The translations under genes and the position numbers were made by a program. From Altibacter sp. (GTDB lineage Bacteria > Bacteroidota > Bacteroidia > Flavobacteriales > Flavobacteriaceae), in contig JANQOS010000103.1 in the NCBI GenBank assembly GCA_028285705.1, positions 1-40,222 on the forward strand: a stretch of 40,222 nucleotides of DNA. The letters are read 5' to 3'. Below, piece after piece: positions 9,541-18,712 of this stretch; the first letter of the stretch is position 1; the number at the start of each line of letters is the position of its first letter. The notes below the pieces were generated by a model. It was not told where the DNA came from, did not search any database, and worked only from the letters and a program-made list of their open reading frames with translations.

Positions 9541-10164
9541 TTATTTACATGTTTTTTCCGATAGTGATTTTGCACGACTTTCCCCATAACTTGGATGAAA
9601 TTCGCTCTCTGGTTTAAAGGTACTAAAAAGTTCTATCGCTCTTTGTATGTCTTTACAATATGGATCCAGTGGTTGTCCAAAGAATTGTGCAGAACCCATA
9701 TCCCATTCTGCTTTTCCAAATACCACATGCGGATTATCCGGTGCTAACTGAAGCGCCTGCTGGTATAACTGAGCCACCTTAGGAGAGTATTTCATTCCGT
9801 ATTGCTGGCCATCATATGCTACCCACGCTGTATGCCATAATGCATCTAAAACCAGAATTTCCGCATTATCTTTTGAGATTGCTTTAGCAGCATTAATGTA
9901 CTCTTTTGCTTTGCCGAGCTGGGCCGTAAGCTTGGTTTCATCTTTTTCTCCAAAACTATAGACTACATTGATCTGTGCAATGTAATACGGAGGTAACCAG
10001 TTTTCCGGGTCTGCAGCTGCGATTCGTTCAAATAGATTGGCTGCTTCCCAATGTTTCTCAGCTTTCCAAAGCTCAAAAGCTTTGCGCATTCCATCTTCAT
10101 ATTTACTTTGGCTAAAACCGGTAAAAGATACAAGCGCAATGATGAGTAATGTTAATTTTTTCAT
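9541..10164 (-). CDS. Secreted TPR-containing protein
   Basis: Signal peptide MKKLTLLIIALVSFTGFSQS; TPR-like helical repeats. Confidence 0.8.
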   Translation of the reverse strand: MKKLTLLIIALVSFTGFSQSKYEDGMRKAFELWKAEKHWEAANLFERIAAADPENWLPPYYIAQINVVYSFGEKDETKLTAQLGKAKEYINAAKAISKDNAEILVLDALWHTAWVAYDGQQYGMKYSPKVAQLYQQALQLAPDNPHVVFGKAEWDMGSAQFFGQPLDPYCKDIQRAIELFSTFKPESEFHPSYGESRAKSLSEKTCK

Positions 10165-10201
10165 GATTTCTAAATTAGTTATTTGTGATTAATAGTGTTG
10201 G

Positions 10202-10615
10202 TTAAAGTTTGATCTTGAAGCTTACTTTTTCGCCTTCTTTTACTTCAAACTTGGCGTCTTCCCACTTGGGAGGTCCAAAATTAGACGGAGCATTATTTGA
10301 AGTTCCGTAGGGCTCTCTGGGAATCATTCCCATGAACATATTCAGCTTACCATTGCTGTCTTCATCATGGTAGCATGAAATGGCGTATACTCCATCCGGA
10401 ACTTCAGTAAAAGTAACGGTAGCAGTTCCTCCCTCAATTTTTGAAGCTATTGTCTTATATTCCTTATCCAGAAAATTGCTTTCCTTATCATAAAGCCCTA
10501 CTTGTACAGAGCCTTTGTTATTGTCGAAACCTGTCATAGTTACTTCAATGGTATTTTGTGCTTGTAAAAAGACAGTTGTAAAAAGTAGTGTTAAATAAGT
10601 GAGTACAGTTTGCAT
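10202..10615 (-). CDS. DUF2141 family protein
   Basis: GSVQVGLYDKESNFL...PDGVYAISCYHDEDSNGKLNMFMGMIPREPYGTSNNA. Confidence 0.92.
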   Translation of the reverse strand: MQTVLTYLTLLFTTVFLQAQNTIEVTMTGFDNNKGSVQVGLYDKESNFLDKEYKTIASKIEGGTATVTFTEVPDGVYAISCYHDEDSNGKLNMFMGMIPREPYGTSNNAPSNFGPPKWEDAKFEVKEGEKVSFKIKL

Positions 10616-10723
10616 GATTGTTTATTTTAAATTACAGAGCAAATATCTTTCAGAAAAGCCTCTGATTAAAAAGTGAATTACCCAATTGTAGATTTTTAAG
10701 GATGAGTTGTTGTTTTAGTTAAA

Positions 10724-10800
10724 AGCTGGAAGCTAGGAGTTAGAGGTTGGAAGTTAGATAGCGCCCATAAATTCAGGCTTCGGGCTCCTAGCTTCCGGCT
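10724..10800. repeat. Heptamer-based imperfect inverted-repeat element
   Basis: Left arm AGCTGGA|AGCTAGG|AGTTAGA|GGTTGGA|AGTTAGA; right arm reverse-complement AGCCGGA|AGCTAGG|AGCCCGA|AGCCTGA; outer 16 bp match 15/16. Confidence 0.85.
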
Positions 10801-10801
10801 A

Positions 10802-12979
10802 TTACAATTTATCCAATTGATTGTCGGTACCGTCATCACTAATGGTCCAAAAGAATCCAATAAAAAAGAATTGGTCTGCAGCCGGTCTTAACGCTCTACG
10901 GTTAAAATTTCCATTGGCATCCGGTACACTTGCATATTGATATCCGTTTATATTTTTAAAAGCAAATGCGTTATTTACTGAAAAGTATAAGATCTTCTGT
11001 TGTGAAATTAAATATGCCCAATTAAAGCTGGTACTATTATAGCTTTTGGTTTTTTCCTGGAGAAAACCGGGCTCATTTGGATTTGTATACGTGCGCCCGC
11101 TACCGTATTGGTGACTAAACCCTATCTGGCTTTTCCAATCTTCGATCCAGAATTTTCCAACTACCGAAAGATTATGAGTGTTTGCAAAAGAAGGGGTTGC
11201 CGCTACAGGGAAATTTTGGTATTTACGCTCCGTATCTAAAAATGAATAGCTTATCCAATAATCCACATTTTTTATACTTTCATTATCTCTCCAAAAAATA
11301 TCTATTCCTTGCGCATATCCGTCTCCGTCATTACTAAAGTTGCTGTCAATATTTGCAAATTCCGTATCAAATAGCAACAGGTCATTGTATTCTTTCCGAT
11401 AGGCTTCAGCTCTAAAAATGCGGTTATTTGCAGTATACTGATAGTTTAAAATATAGTGCTGTGTATTCTGTGCTTTTAAATTATTGTCAAACTTTAAAGC
11501 CTCGCTGTTAGGTTGCTGAAAGAAATCTCCATATGCAAGTGATAGCTGACTGTTCTTCCCGGTTTTATAAGCTACCGAAATCCTTGGTGAGGCAGTTAGC
11601 TCGTCAAATAGTTCACTATACTCACCTCGAAGCCCCAGTTTTACAGCAAATTTCTTCGAAAAGATCACATCGGTCTCGGCAAAGGCTGCTGTGATATTGT
11701 TCTGAAAACCATAGTTTTCAAATACAGACTCATTGTTAAAGTCTTCATTGAAATCGGTTATAAATTGTTCTGCTCCAAAGCTTAATTTTACACGGTTACT
11801 AAAACGTTTACGAAATTTCAGTTTAAAATGTGCCGAGTTCTCCATATCCTTGATCTTACTGTCAATAATCCCGAGATCCGTCTTTGAAACGGTAAAGCTT
11901 CCTCCTCCCAATAGCTTCCAGCTGTCTCCCAAAGTACCGCTATAACTGGCATTGGTATAGAAGTTATTATTCTTCAGTTTAAAATCCAATCCCTCGGGAA
12001 GGTCAATATCTTCTTGTGTCAGTTCAAAATCGGTTGCATCAAAAGCTGCATACATTTTAAACAAACCATTTTCAAATTTGTGCCTGTAAACCGCTTCACC
12101 TGCATAAGCTTCAAAAGGTTTTTCCCAATCGTTTCTATCAGGAAACACAGCAATATATGGAGCTAAATTGATGTATGTCGCATTTACACTTAAAGACCCT
12201 TTATTCCATTTTTGAGTGTTTCCCAATGCACCGCCAACACTCATAATACCTATATCTGTTTTTTCCTGGTCAGGCTCATCAATTGTGTTGAGCAGTAAAA
12301 CCGATGATAGTGCTTGTCCGTATTCTGCGGAATAACCTCCGGTAGAAAATGTGATTCCGTCAAACAAAAAGGGGCTGTAACGCCCTCGGGTAGGTATATT
12401 ATTAGTAGAAGGTGTATATGGAGAAAAAACGCGAATTCCGTCAATAAATATCTGTGTTTCTCCCGCATCACCTCCACGAACAAAAAGTCGTCCGTCTTCA
12501 GATACGGTTGTTGTGCCGGGAAGGGTTTGTAAGGCCCCTACAAAATCCCCTAACGCACTCGCGGTAGTAACCACATCCAGGGGTTTTAGTACCGAAACCT
12601 TGCTATTATCACTGGCTTCAAAGGTTCCGGCAGAGATCACTACCGTATCCAGTGAGTTTACGTCCTCTCGCAGTTTTATAACGAGACCCTGCATTTGGGA
12701 TACGTCTGCCGCCATCATAAAGGTTTCAAAAGAAAGAAATGAGACCACAAGGGTCTGAGTCCCTGTTTCGGTGGTTTCAAAAGAGAAGTTTCCATCACCA
12801 TCTGTAGAAACTCCATCGTAAGTACCTTCCAAATACACGTTGGCTCCAAGGATAGGAGTTCCATTGTTTTCAGTTACTTTTCCCGAAATAATTGTCTGGC
12901 AAAAAGCAGTAAAAGGTAGCATACTTCCCAATATTGTCATAAATGTAACTAAAGCTAATTGTGTTTTTGATGTTTTCAT
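10802..12979 (-). CDS. TonB-dependent receptor with N-terminal carboxypeptidase-D-like regulatory domain
   Basis: ISGKVTENNGTPILGANVYLEGT..GVSTDGDGNFSF; plug domain LQTLPGTTTVSEDGRLFVRGGDAGETQIFIDGI. Confidence 0.95.
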   Translation of the reverse strand: MKTSKTQLALVTFMTILGSMLPFTAFCQTIISGKVTENNGTPILGANVYLEGTYDGVSTDGDGNFSFETTETGTQTLVVSFLSFETFMMAADVSQMQGLVIKLREDVNSLDTVVISAGTFEASDNSKVSVLKPLDVVTTASALGDFVGALQTLPGTTTVSEDGRLFVRGGDAGETQIFIDGIRVFSPYTPSTNNIPTRGRYSPFLFDGITFSTGGYSAEYGQALSSVLLLNTIDEPDQEKTDIGIMSVGGALGNTQKWNKGSLSVNATYINLAPYIAVFPDRNDWEKPFEAYAGEAVYRHKFENGLFKMYAAFDATDFELTQEDIDLPEGLDFKLKNNNFYTNASYSGTLGDSWKLLGGGSFTVSKTDLGIIDSKIKDMENSAHFKLKFRKRFSNRVKLSFGAEQFITDFNEDFNNESVFENYGFQNNITAAFAETDVIFSKKFAVKLGLRGEYSELFDELTASPRISVAYKTGKNSQLSLAYGDFFQQPNSEALKFDNNLKAQNTQHYILNYQYTANNRIFRAEAYRKEYNDLLLFDTEFANIDSNFSNDGDGYAQGIDIFWRDNESIKNVDYWISYSFLDTERKYQNFPVAATPSFANTHNLSVVGKFWIEDWKSQIGFSHQYGSGRTYTNPNEPGFLQEKTKSYNSTSFNWAYLISQQKILYFSVNNAFAFKNINGYQYASVPDANGNFNRRALRPAADQFFFIGFFWTISDDGTDNQLDKL

Positions 12980-13102
12980 AAGTACCGTTGGTTTAGTTTT
13001 TACGGTGCAAAAGTGTTACGAGATAACTTCTTTTCAGAAAAAATAAAACCGAACTGTAATTTTAAAGGAGTGAATTGTCAAAAAAACAAAAACAAATAAA
13101 AT

Positions 13103-13144
13103 AAGGTATCTTTAATGCAATTATTCAATCTATAAAAAGATACC
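13103..13144. promoter_or_regulatory. 10-bp perfect inverted repeat upstream of the DUF1801 gene
   Basis: AGGTATCTTT (13103-13112) / AAAGATACCT (13135-13144), 22-nt spacer. Confidence 0.5.
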
Positions 13145-13172
13145 TGTTCTTCAATTTATAAAATCAATAACA

Positions 13173-13769
13173 ATGACAGACTCTCAAAAAATCGACACGT
13201 ATATTGAGAAGCATTCTCAATGGAAATCACAACTTAAAATGCTACGGGATATCTTTCAACAAACCGAATTAAAAGAAGAAGTAAAATGGGGTGCTCCTAC
13301 TTATACCTTAAATGGAAAGTTAGTAGCTGGAATGGCAGCTTTTAAAAATCATTACGCTATCTGGTTTCACCAGGGAGTATTTTTAAAAGATGGTCATAAA
13401 AAGCTGATCAATGCACAGGAAGGTGTTACCAAAGCTTTAAGGCAATGGCGTTTTAAGCAAACAGATAATATTGATCCTAAGATTGTTTTGCAATATATAC
13501 AGGAGGCAATAGAGAATTGTATTGCCGGAAAAGAGATAAAACCTGTTCGGAAAAAAGAAATAGCCGCTCCTCCATTGCTTAAAAAAGCTTTAAGTAATGA
13601 TGCCAAATTCGCAGAGGCTTTTAATAGCCTGACACCCGGAAAACAAAGAGAATATTCAGAATACATTTCCGAAGCGAAAAGAGAAGCTACCAAAGAGTCC
13701 AGATTAGAAAAAATAATACCTATGATACTAAATGGAAGTGGTTTATATGACAAATATAAAAACTGCTAA
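13173..13769 (+). CDS. DUF1801 / YdeI-OmpD-associated family protein
   Basis: LREIFQQTELKEEVKWGAPTYTLNGKLVAGMAAFKNHYAIWFHQG; C-term LTPGKQREYSEYISEAKREATKESRLEKIIPMIL. Confidence 0.9.
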   Translation: MTDSQKIDTYIEKHSQWKSQLKMLRDIFQQTELKEEVKWGAPTYTLNGKLVAGMAAFKNHYAIWFHQGVFLKDGHKKLINAQEGVTKALRQWRFKQTDNIDPKIVLQYIQEAIENCIAGKEIKPVRKKEIAAPPLLKKALSNDAKFAEAFNSLTPGKQREYSEYISEAKREATKESRLEKIIPMILNGSGLYDKYKNC

Positions 13770-13775
13770 CACTAC

Positions 13776-14879
13776 ATGAAATTGGTAAGGGACAGGCGGT
13801 TCTTATTTTATGCCCGGCGTGCGCTTTGGATATTTATTGCCTGGGGAGCTATTTCTAATTTTATTTTCTTTTACGATTATATTACACTAATAAGTCACAA
13901 TGCCCTTACTTCGGATTATGATTTCAAATCTTCTTTTACAGCGTATTTAATTGTAAATATATGTGCCTCGGTGATCGGAGGGCTATTTACCGTAAACCTT
14001 ATGGAGTATTGGTTGCGGAAATATGCCATCTGGAAAGCGCTACTTTTAATAATAGTTGTATATACTATAGTAGCGCTATTTGTAGGTTCAATTGGGAGCT
14101 TGTATATAAATAGCCAGGAAATGGAACTACCTATGTTCCATCACGAGGTGATCGAAGAGCTATTATTTTTCTTCGGAAAGGCAATTTTCTTAAAGAATTA
14201 TATTGTTTGGCTCATTATTGTACTTGCCACTCTTATTGTATTAATGGTAAATGACAAATATGGCCCCGGCGTTTTTCCTGATTACCTTAGAGGAAGATAT
14301 TTCAGGCCAAAAAAGGAACGCCGTATTTTTATGTTTGCAGATATTAAGAACGCGACAGGAATCGCCGAAGTCCTGGGAGAAGAGAAGTATTTTAATTTTC
14401 TGAAGGATTTCTTTAAGTACATAGCCCCGGCCATTTTGCAAACGCGAGGGGAAATATATCAATACGTAGGCGATGAAATTGTAGTTTCATGGAAAGTTAA
14501 AAAAGGATTGGACAATGGAAATGCTATTCATTGTTTCTATAAAATGAAGGATCTTCTTAAAAAAAGACAGTCCTACTTTTTAAATTCTTATAATGCTTTT
14601 CCCCATTTTAAGGTAGGCTATCATTTTGGTTCGGTAATGGTTGGTGAACTGGGACGAATAAAAAGGGAAATTGCATTTTCCGGTGATGTATTGAATACTA
14701 CTTCCCGTATTCAGGCCAAGTGCAATGAAATGAATGTGGAGATCCTGGCTTCAAAAGAATTTGCAGCTGTCGCTTATAAACTTCCTGAAGGGGTCACAAT
14801 GCAGGATGTTGGTAAAGAAAAATTAAGAGGTAAGGTCAATGAAATAGAATTAGTTACCTACAATAGGAATGATATTTGA
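13776..14879 (+). CDS. Membrane-bound class III adenylate/guanylate cyclase
   Basis: Multiple TM helices; MFADIKNATGIAE..YQYVGDEIVVSW..FSGDVLNTTSRIQ cyclase motifs. Confidence 0.92.
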   Translation: MKLVRDRRFLFYARRALWIFIAWGAISNFIFFYDYITLISHNALTSDYDFKSSFTAYLIVNICASVIGGLFTVNLMEYWLRKYAIWKALLLIIVVYTIVALFVGSIGSLYINSQEMELPMFHHEVIEELLFFFGKAIFLKNYIVWLIIVLATLIVLMVNDKYGPGVFPDYLRGRYFRPKKERRIFMFADIKNATGIAEVLGEEKYFNFLKDFFKYIAPAILQTRGEIYQYVGDEIVVSWKVKKGLDNGNAIHCFYKMKDLLKKRQSYFLNSYNAFPHFKVGYHFGSVMVGELGRIKREIAFSGDVLNTTSRIQAKCNEMNVEILASKEFAAVAYKLPEGVTMQDVGKEKLRGKVNEIELVTYNRNDI

Positions 14880-14913
14880 TAGTTTTACAACCGAAAACTT
14901 TAATACTATTCTT

Positions 14914-15276
14914 ATGAAAACAGATCGCTACACCAAAACCATCCTAACAATCATTGCAGTTTGCCTTACAATTAACCTCGTTAAAGAATTTAATATCGTT
15001 CCGTCCGTATATGCTTCAGAAAATAAAAATACTACCGAAGCTTCAACAGAATACAGGTTGGTCCCCTTAAATGAAAATAGTACTATGGATGTTCGTATTG
15101 TGGACATTAACACCTACGATGAGCTTAACGTAAACCTAAAAAGTGTTGATACTTACGATGAGGTAAAAGTCAATATCAAGAGTATAGACACCAGTGATGA
15201 ACTTGACATCAATATTGATGAAATTGGCGGTAGTTGGGTAACCAATGGAGGGCCTTTACGTGTAAAGATCGAATGA
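14914..15276 (+). CDS. Small exported/anchored repeat protein, unknown function
   Basis: Start reassigned to 14914 (MKTDRYTKTILTIIAVCLTINLVKEF); near-tandem DINTYDELNVNLK / SVDTYDEVKVNIK / SIDTSDELDINID repeats. Confidence 0.75.
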   Translation: MKTDRYTKTILTIIAVCLTINLVKEFNIVPSVYASENKNTTEASTEYRLVPLNENSTMDVRIVDINTYDELNVNLKSVDTYDEVKVNIKSIDTSDELDINIDEIGGSWVTNGGPLRVKIE

Positions 15277-15277
15277 T

Positions 15278-16597
15278 CTATTTTCGGTTATTCTTAAAAG
15301 GCCTAATAATGAGTCGGGCAGCCCGGTCGTAATTTATATAGTTATAGGTCCAGTTAAAAAATGTAACCACTCTGTTTCGAAAGCCTACTAGGAACCAAAG
15401 ATGGACAAACATCCAAAGGAACCACGCAAAAGCACCGCCAAAACGCCACCTTTTTAAGTCTACAACAGCCTTATTTCTACCAATCGTTGCCATGGTTCCC
15501 TTATCGAAATATTTGAAGGGTAGCATCTCTTTCCCCGAAAACATTCGTTTCAGGTTTTTACCCAGGCGTTTCCCTTGTTGTATAGCCGGTTGTGCCACCT
15601 GTGGGTGGCCCTTCGGGTAATCTAAGGTTTCCATTAATGCAATATCTCCCAAAGCAAAAATGTTTTCATGGCCTTCAATTCTATTGAAGTGGTCCACCTT
15701 ATACCGATTGATCTTTTCCAACAGTCCTTTTCCTCCAATTCCCTTCACCGGAGCTCCGGTAACGCCCGCAGTCCATATAAAGGTAGCTGCTTTAAATTCT
15801 TTTTGATCTGAAGTTCTTACCGTTTCACCGTCATAATCCGTTACCAATGTATTTAAATGTACTTTAACTCCAAGTTTTTGTAAGGAATGTAATGCTCTCA
15901 TTGAAGATTGGCGGCTCATGGGCCCTAAAACCCTGTCACCTCCTTCAATAAGATGAACACACATATCTTCTTCTTCAAGGTTAGGATAGTCATTTTCGAG
16001 AATACCTTTTCTAAACTCTGCCAAAGCCCCTGCCAATTCAACTCCGGTAGGGCCTGCTCCGGCAATTACAAAGTTTAGTAGCTGCTTTTGTTTATCGGCC
16101 TCATCGGCAATATCTGCAGCCTCAATATTTTGCAGAACAAGGCTTCGAATATTCAATGCCTGCGGAACAGTTTTCATAGGCATACTATTGGCTTCAATAG
16201 CAGCATTACCAAAGAAATTGGTTCGTGTTCCGGTAGCAATTACCAAATAATCAAAAGACAGGCTTCCAATTGAGGTTTCAATCTTTTTTTCTTCAGTATT
16301 TATGTAATTTACTTCGGCTAGCCGAAAATGAAAATTTTTATTCTTCCTAAATATTTTCCGAAGGGGATACGCAATGGAATCCGGCTCTAATCCTGCCGTT
16401 GAAACTTGATACAATAAAGGTTGAAATGTATGGTAATTATGCTTATCGAAGAGTACAATTTGTACATTTGCTTTTCTAAGTTGCCTGATAAGTGAAATAC
16501 CTGCAAAACCACCGCCAATAACAACAATACGAGGTAACCGGGTTTCGGGAATGTTCATGAAGTTTTTATTATAATACAAAGGTACTATTTGTACCAA
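15278..16597 (-). CDS. ndh: Type II NADH dehydrogenase (NAD(P)/FAD-dependent oxidoreductase); start probably a downstream ATG (MNIPETRLPRIVVIGGGF)
   Basis: IVVIGGGFAGISLIRQLRKANVQIVLFDKHNYHTFQPLLYQVSTAGLEPDSIA. Confidence 0.93.
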   Translation of the reverse strand: MVQIVPLYYNKNFMNIPETRLPRIVVIGGGFAGISLIRQLRKANVQIVLFDKHNYHTFQPLLYQVSTAGLEPDSIAYPLRKIFRKNKNFHFRLAEVNYINTEEKKIETSIGSLSFDYLVIATGTRTNFFGNAAIEANSMPMKTVPQALNIRSLVLQNIEAADIADEADKQKQLLNFVIAGAGPTGVELAGALAEFRKGILENDYPNLEEEDMCVHLIEGGDRVLGPMSRQSSMRALHSLQKLGVKVHLNTLVTDYDGETVRTSDQKEFKAATFIWTAGVTGAPVKGIGGKGLLEKINRYKVDHFNRIEGHENIFALGDIALMETLDYPKGHPQVAQPAIQQGKRLGKNLKRMFSGKEMLPFKYFDKGTMATIGRNKAVVDLKRWRFGGAFAWFLWMFVHLWFLVGFRNRVVTFFNWTYNYINYDRAARLIIRPFKNNRK

Positions 16598-16683
16598 TAA
16601 TTGGCTATAGTTTCTTTAATTTTTAAGAATTTTGTAACAAAGAAGATCGTCGTAACACTAATGCAGTAACCAACAAAAGACCA

Positions 16684-17178
16684 TTGACCAAAGAACTGGA
16701 ACATAGTTTTGTAACCCAACTGGAAGAAAATCAAAACATTGTGCACAAAATTTGCAGATTGTACACTAATGATAGCGATTCGCACAATGATTTATTCCAG
16801 GAAATTACCATCCAATTATGGCGGGCATTTCCAAAATTTAGAGGGGATTCAAAATTTAGTACCTGGATGTATCGGGTCGCTTTAAATACTGCTATTACCT
16901 TGTACAGAAAATCCAAGCGTTCCATAAAAACGCAGGATTTTGAAGGTGTAAGTTTTAAAATTACAGCGGAAACTTACGATGATACGGTAGAAGAGCAGTT
17001 AAAATTAATGTATAACGCTGTAAAGAATTTAAATGATATCGACAAAGCGTTAGTCTTCTTATATCTGGAAGACAAAAACTATAAGGAGATTTCTCAAACG
17101 CTAGGTATTACAGAAGTGAATGCACGTGTAAAGATGAACAGAATTAAAGAAAAATTACGAACAATATTAAATCCGTAA
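16684..17178 (+). CDS. ECF-type RNA polymerase sigma-70 factor (TTG start)
   Basis: LFQEITIQLWRAFPKFRGDSKFSTWMYRVALNTAITLYRK; region 4 DKALVFLYLEDKNYKEISQTLGITEVNARVKMNRIKEKL. Confidence 0.95.
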   Translation: MTKELEHSFVTQLEENQNIVHKICRLYTNDSDSHNDLFQEITIQLWRAFPKFRGDSKFSTWMYRVALNTAITLYRKSKRSIKTQDFEGVSFKITAETYDDTVEEQLKLMYNAVKNLNDIDKALVFLYLEDKNYKEISQTLGITEVNARVKMNRIKEKLRTILNP

Positions 17179-17183
17179 TCCCT

Positions 17184-17831
17184 ATGGATGAGCTAGAATT
17201 ATTAAAAAAACAATGGCAAGAGAGGGAACAGGATCTCCCCAAATTGTCGTATCAGGAAATCTACAGTATGCTGTTAAAAAAATCGTCTTCTATTGTGAAG
17301 TGGATCTTTTTTATAAGTATTGCCGAGATCGCCTTATGGACCATTTTGGCCTTTTTAGTACCTGAATCAAGCAAAGAAATTAATAATGGAATTGGTTTAA
17401 AAACAACCTTTTTAATTGTCAATATTGTAAACTATGCAGTTTTTGCTGTATTTATATTCCTTTTTTATAAAAATTATCGCACTATTAAAGTAACTGATTC
17501 TATTAAAGGCCTTATGGGTAATATTTTGAGGACCCGCAGAACAGTTAAATACTTTGTAATATACAATGTAGGAGCCGCTATATTATTACTTATTGGAGTG
17601 AACCTTTATTACTACACCAAAAAAGAGAAATTATATGTGTTAATGCAGGAAAATTTTGAAGGGTATGCAGCGATACCTCCTGAAAAATTTACTTCCGTCT
17701 TTTTCTTAAGTCAAGTTATTGGAGGTGTTATAATGATAGGATTATTGCTCATTTTCTATCGTTTGATCTATGGTATCCTGTTGAGAAGGCTGAAAAGAAA
17801 TTATAAAGAATTAAAGAAGATAGAAGTATGA
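17184..17831 (+). CDS. Four-TM conserved membrane protein paired with the sigma factor, possible anti-sigma
   Basis: Starts 5 nt after the sigma stop; cytoplasmic ELELLKKQWQEREQDLPKLSYQEIYSMLLKKSSSIVKW then TM helices. Confidence 0.75.
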   Translation: MDELELLKKQWQEREQDLPKLSYQEIYSMLLKKSSSIVKWIFFISIAEIALWTILAFLVPESSKEINNGIGLKTTFLIVNIVNYAVFAVFIFLFYKNYRTIKVTDSIKGLMGNILRTRRTVKYFVIYNVGAAILLLIGVNLYYYTKKEKLYVLMQENFEGYAAIPPEKFTSVFFLSQVIGGVIMIGLLLIFYRLIYGILLRRLKRNYKELKKIEV

Positions 17832-17834
17832 TCA

Positions 17835-18638
17835 TCAGTAGCGCCATTGGCGTTGTTTATTTAATTCTTCTTCGCTTAAGATCTCTTCCTTAGGGATCAC
17901 TTTTAGAAATGAAGGGTGCTGTTCTATTGCATACTCAAGTTTTTTCACAATATCCTCTACCTTTTCATTTTCGTAATCAATTTCCAATGGTTTTTTAATT
18001 TCCATGGATTGCAGGATCCCTCTTTTTTTAATTCGCAATCCTTTCTTATCAAAAGACCTTCTAAATCCGTCTATGACAATAGGGACAACAATAGGCTTAT
18101 TTAGTTTGATAATATGCGCCGTTCCTCTCCTTATAGGCTTCCATGGTTTGGTAGTACCTTGCGGGAATGTGATCAACCAACCATCATTCAATGCTTTGGA
18201 AATATTACTTACATCACTCATCTTTACCTGCCTGTTCACGTCTTTCCCTTCAGACCGCCATGTCCTGTCAATACTTACCGACCCTGCATAAGCTAAAATT
18301 TTTGGCAGTAATCCGGATTGCATGGTTTCTCTTGCGGCAACAAAATATACATTGAGTTTGGGGTTCCAGAGATATCCAATATTCTTAATATTATCTTCCC
18401 GGCCACTTAAACTGGCGTTGAACACATGAAACATGGCAACTACATCTGCAAAATATGTTTGATGATTTGAAACAAAAAGTACATTGGTATCCGGCAGTCC
18501 TTTTAAAATTTCGCTTCCCTCAATTTCAAGTTTGTTAAAGCCTTTGAACCGGCGATGTGTCAACGCTCCTAAAATTCTAATCAACCAACGTTTTAAAAAT
18601 AATATATGCCCAAATGGATTCTTTTTAAAAAGCCCCAT
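17835..18638 (-). CDS. 1-acyl-sn-glycerol-3-phosphate acyltransferase family
   Basis: VSNHQTYFADV (NHxxxxD), ITFPQGTTKPWKPIRRGTAHI motifs. Confidence 0.92.
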   Translation of the reverse strand: MGLFKKNPFGHILFLKRWLIRILGALTHRRFKGFNKLEIEGSEILKGLPDTNVLFVSNHQTYFADVVAMFHVFNASLSGREDNIKNIGYLWNPKLNVYFVAARETMQSGLLPKILAYAGSVSIDRTWRSEGKDVNRQVKMSDVSNISKALNDGWLITFPQGTTKPWKPIRRGTAHIIKLNKPIVVPIVIDGFRRSFDKKGLRIKKRGILQSMEIKKPLEIDYENEKVEDIVKKLEYAIEQHPSFLKVIPKEEILSEEELNKQRQWRY

Positions 18639-18712
18639 AAATTGTTTTCTAAGGATAAAAAATAAGTGTTATTCAAAAATAACCGAACTGCAAAGATACT
18701 AAAAATACCCCT

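Noticed and set aside
12250-12758. Cluster of overlapping ORFs on both strands (12250-12483, 12314-12532, 12513-12758)
   Set aside because: All lie in antisense or alternate frames of the TonB receptor gene, without domains or independent promoters; treated as shadow ORFs.
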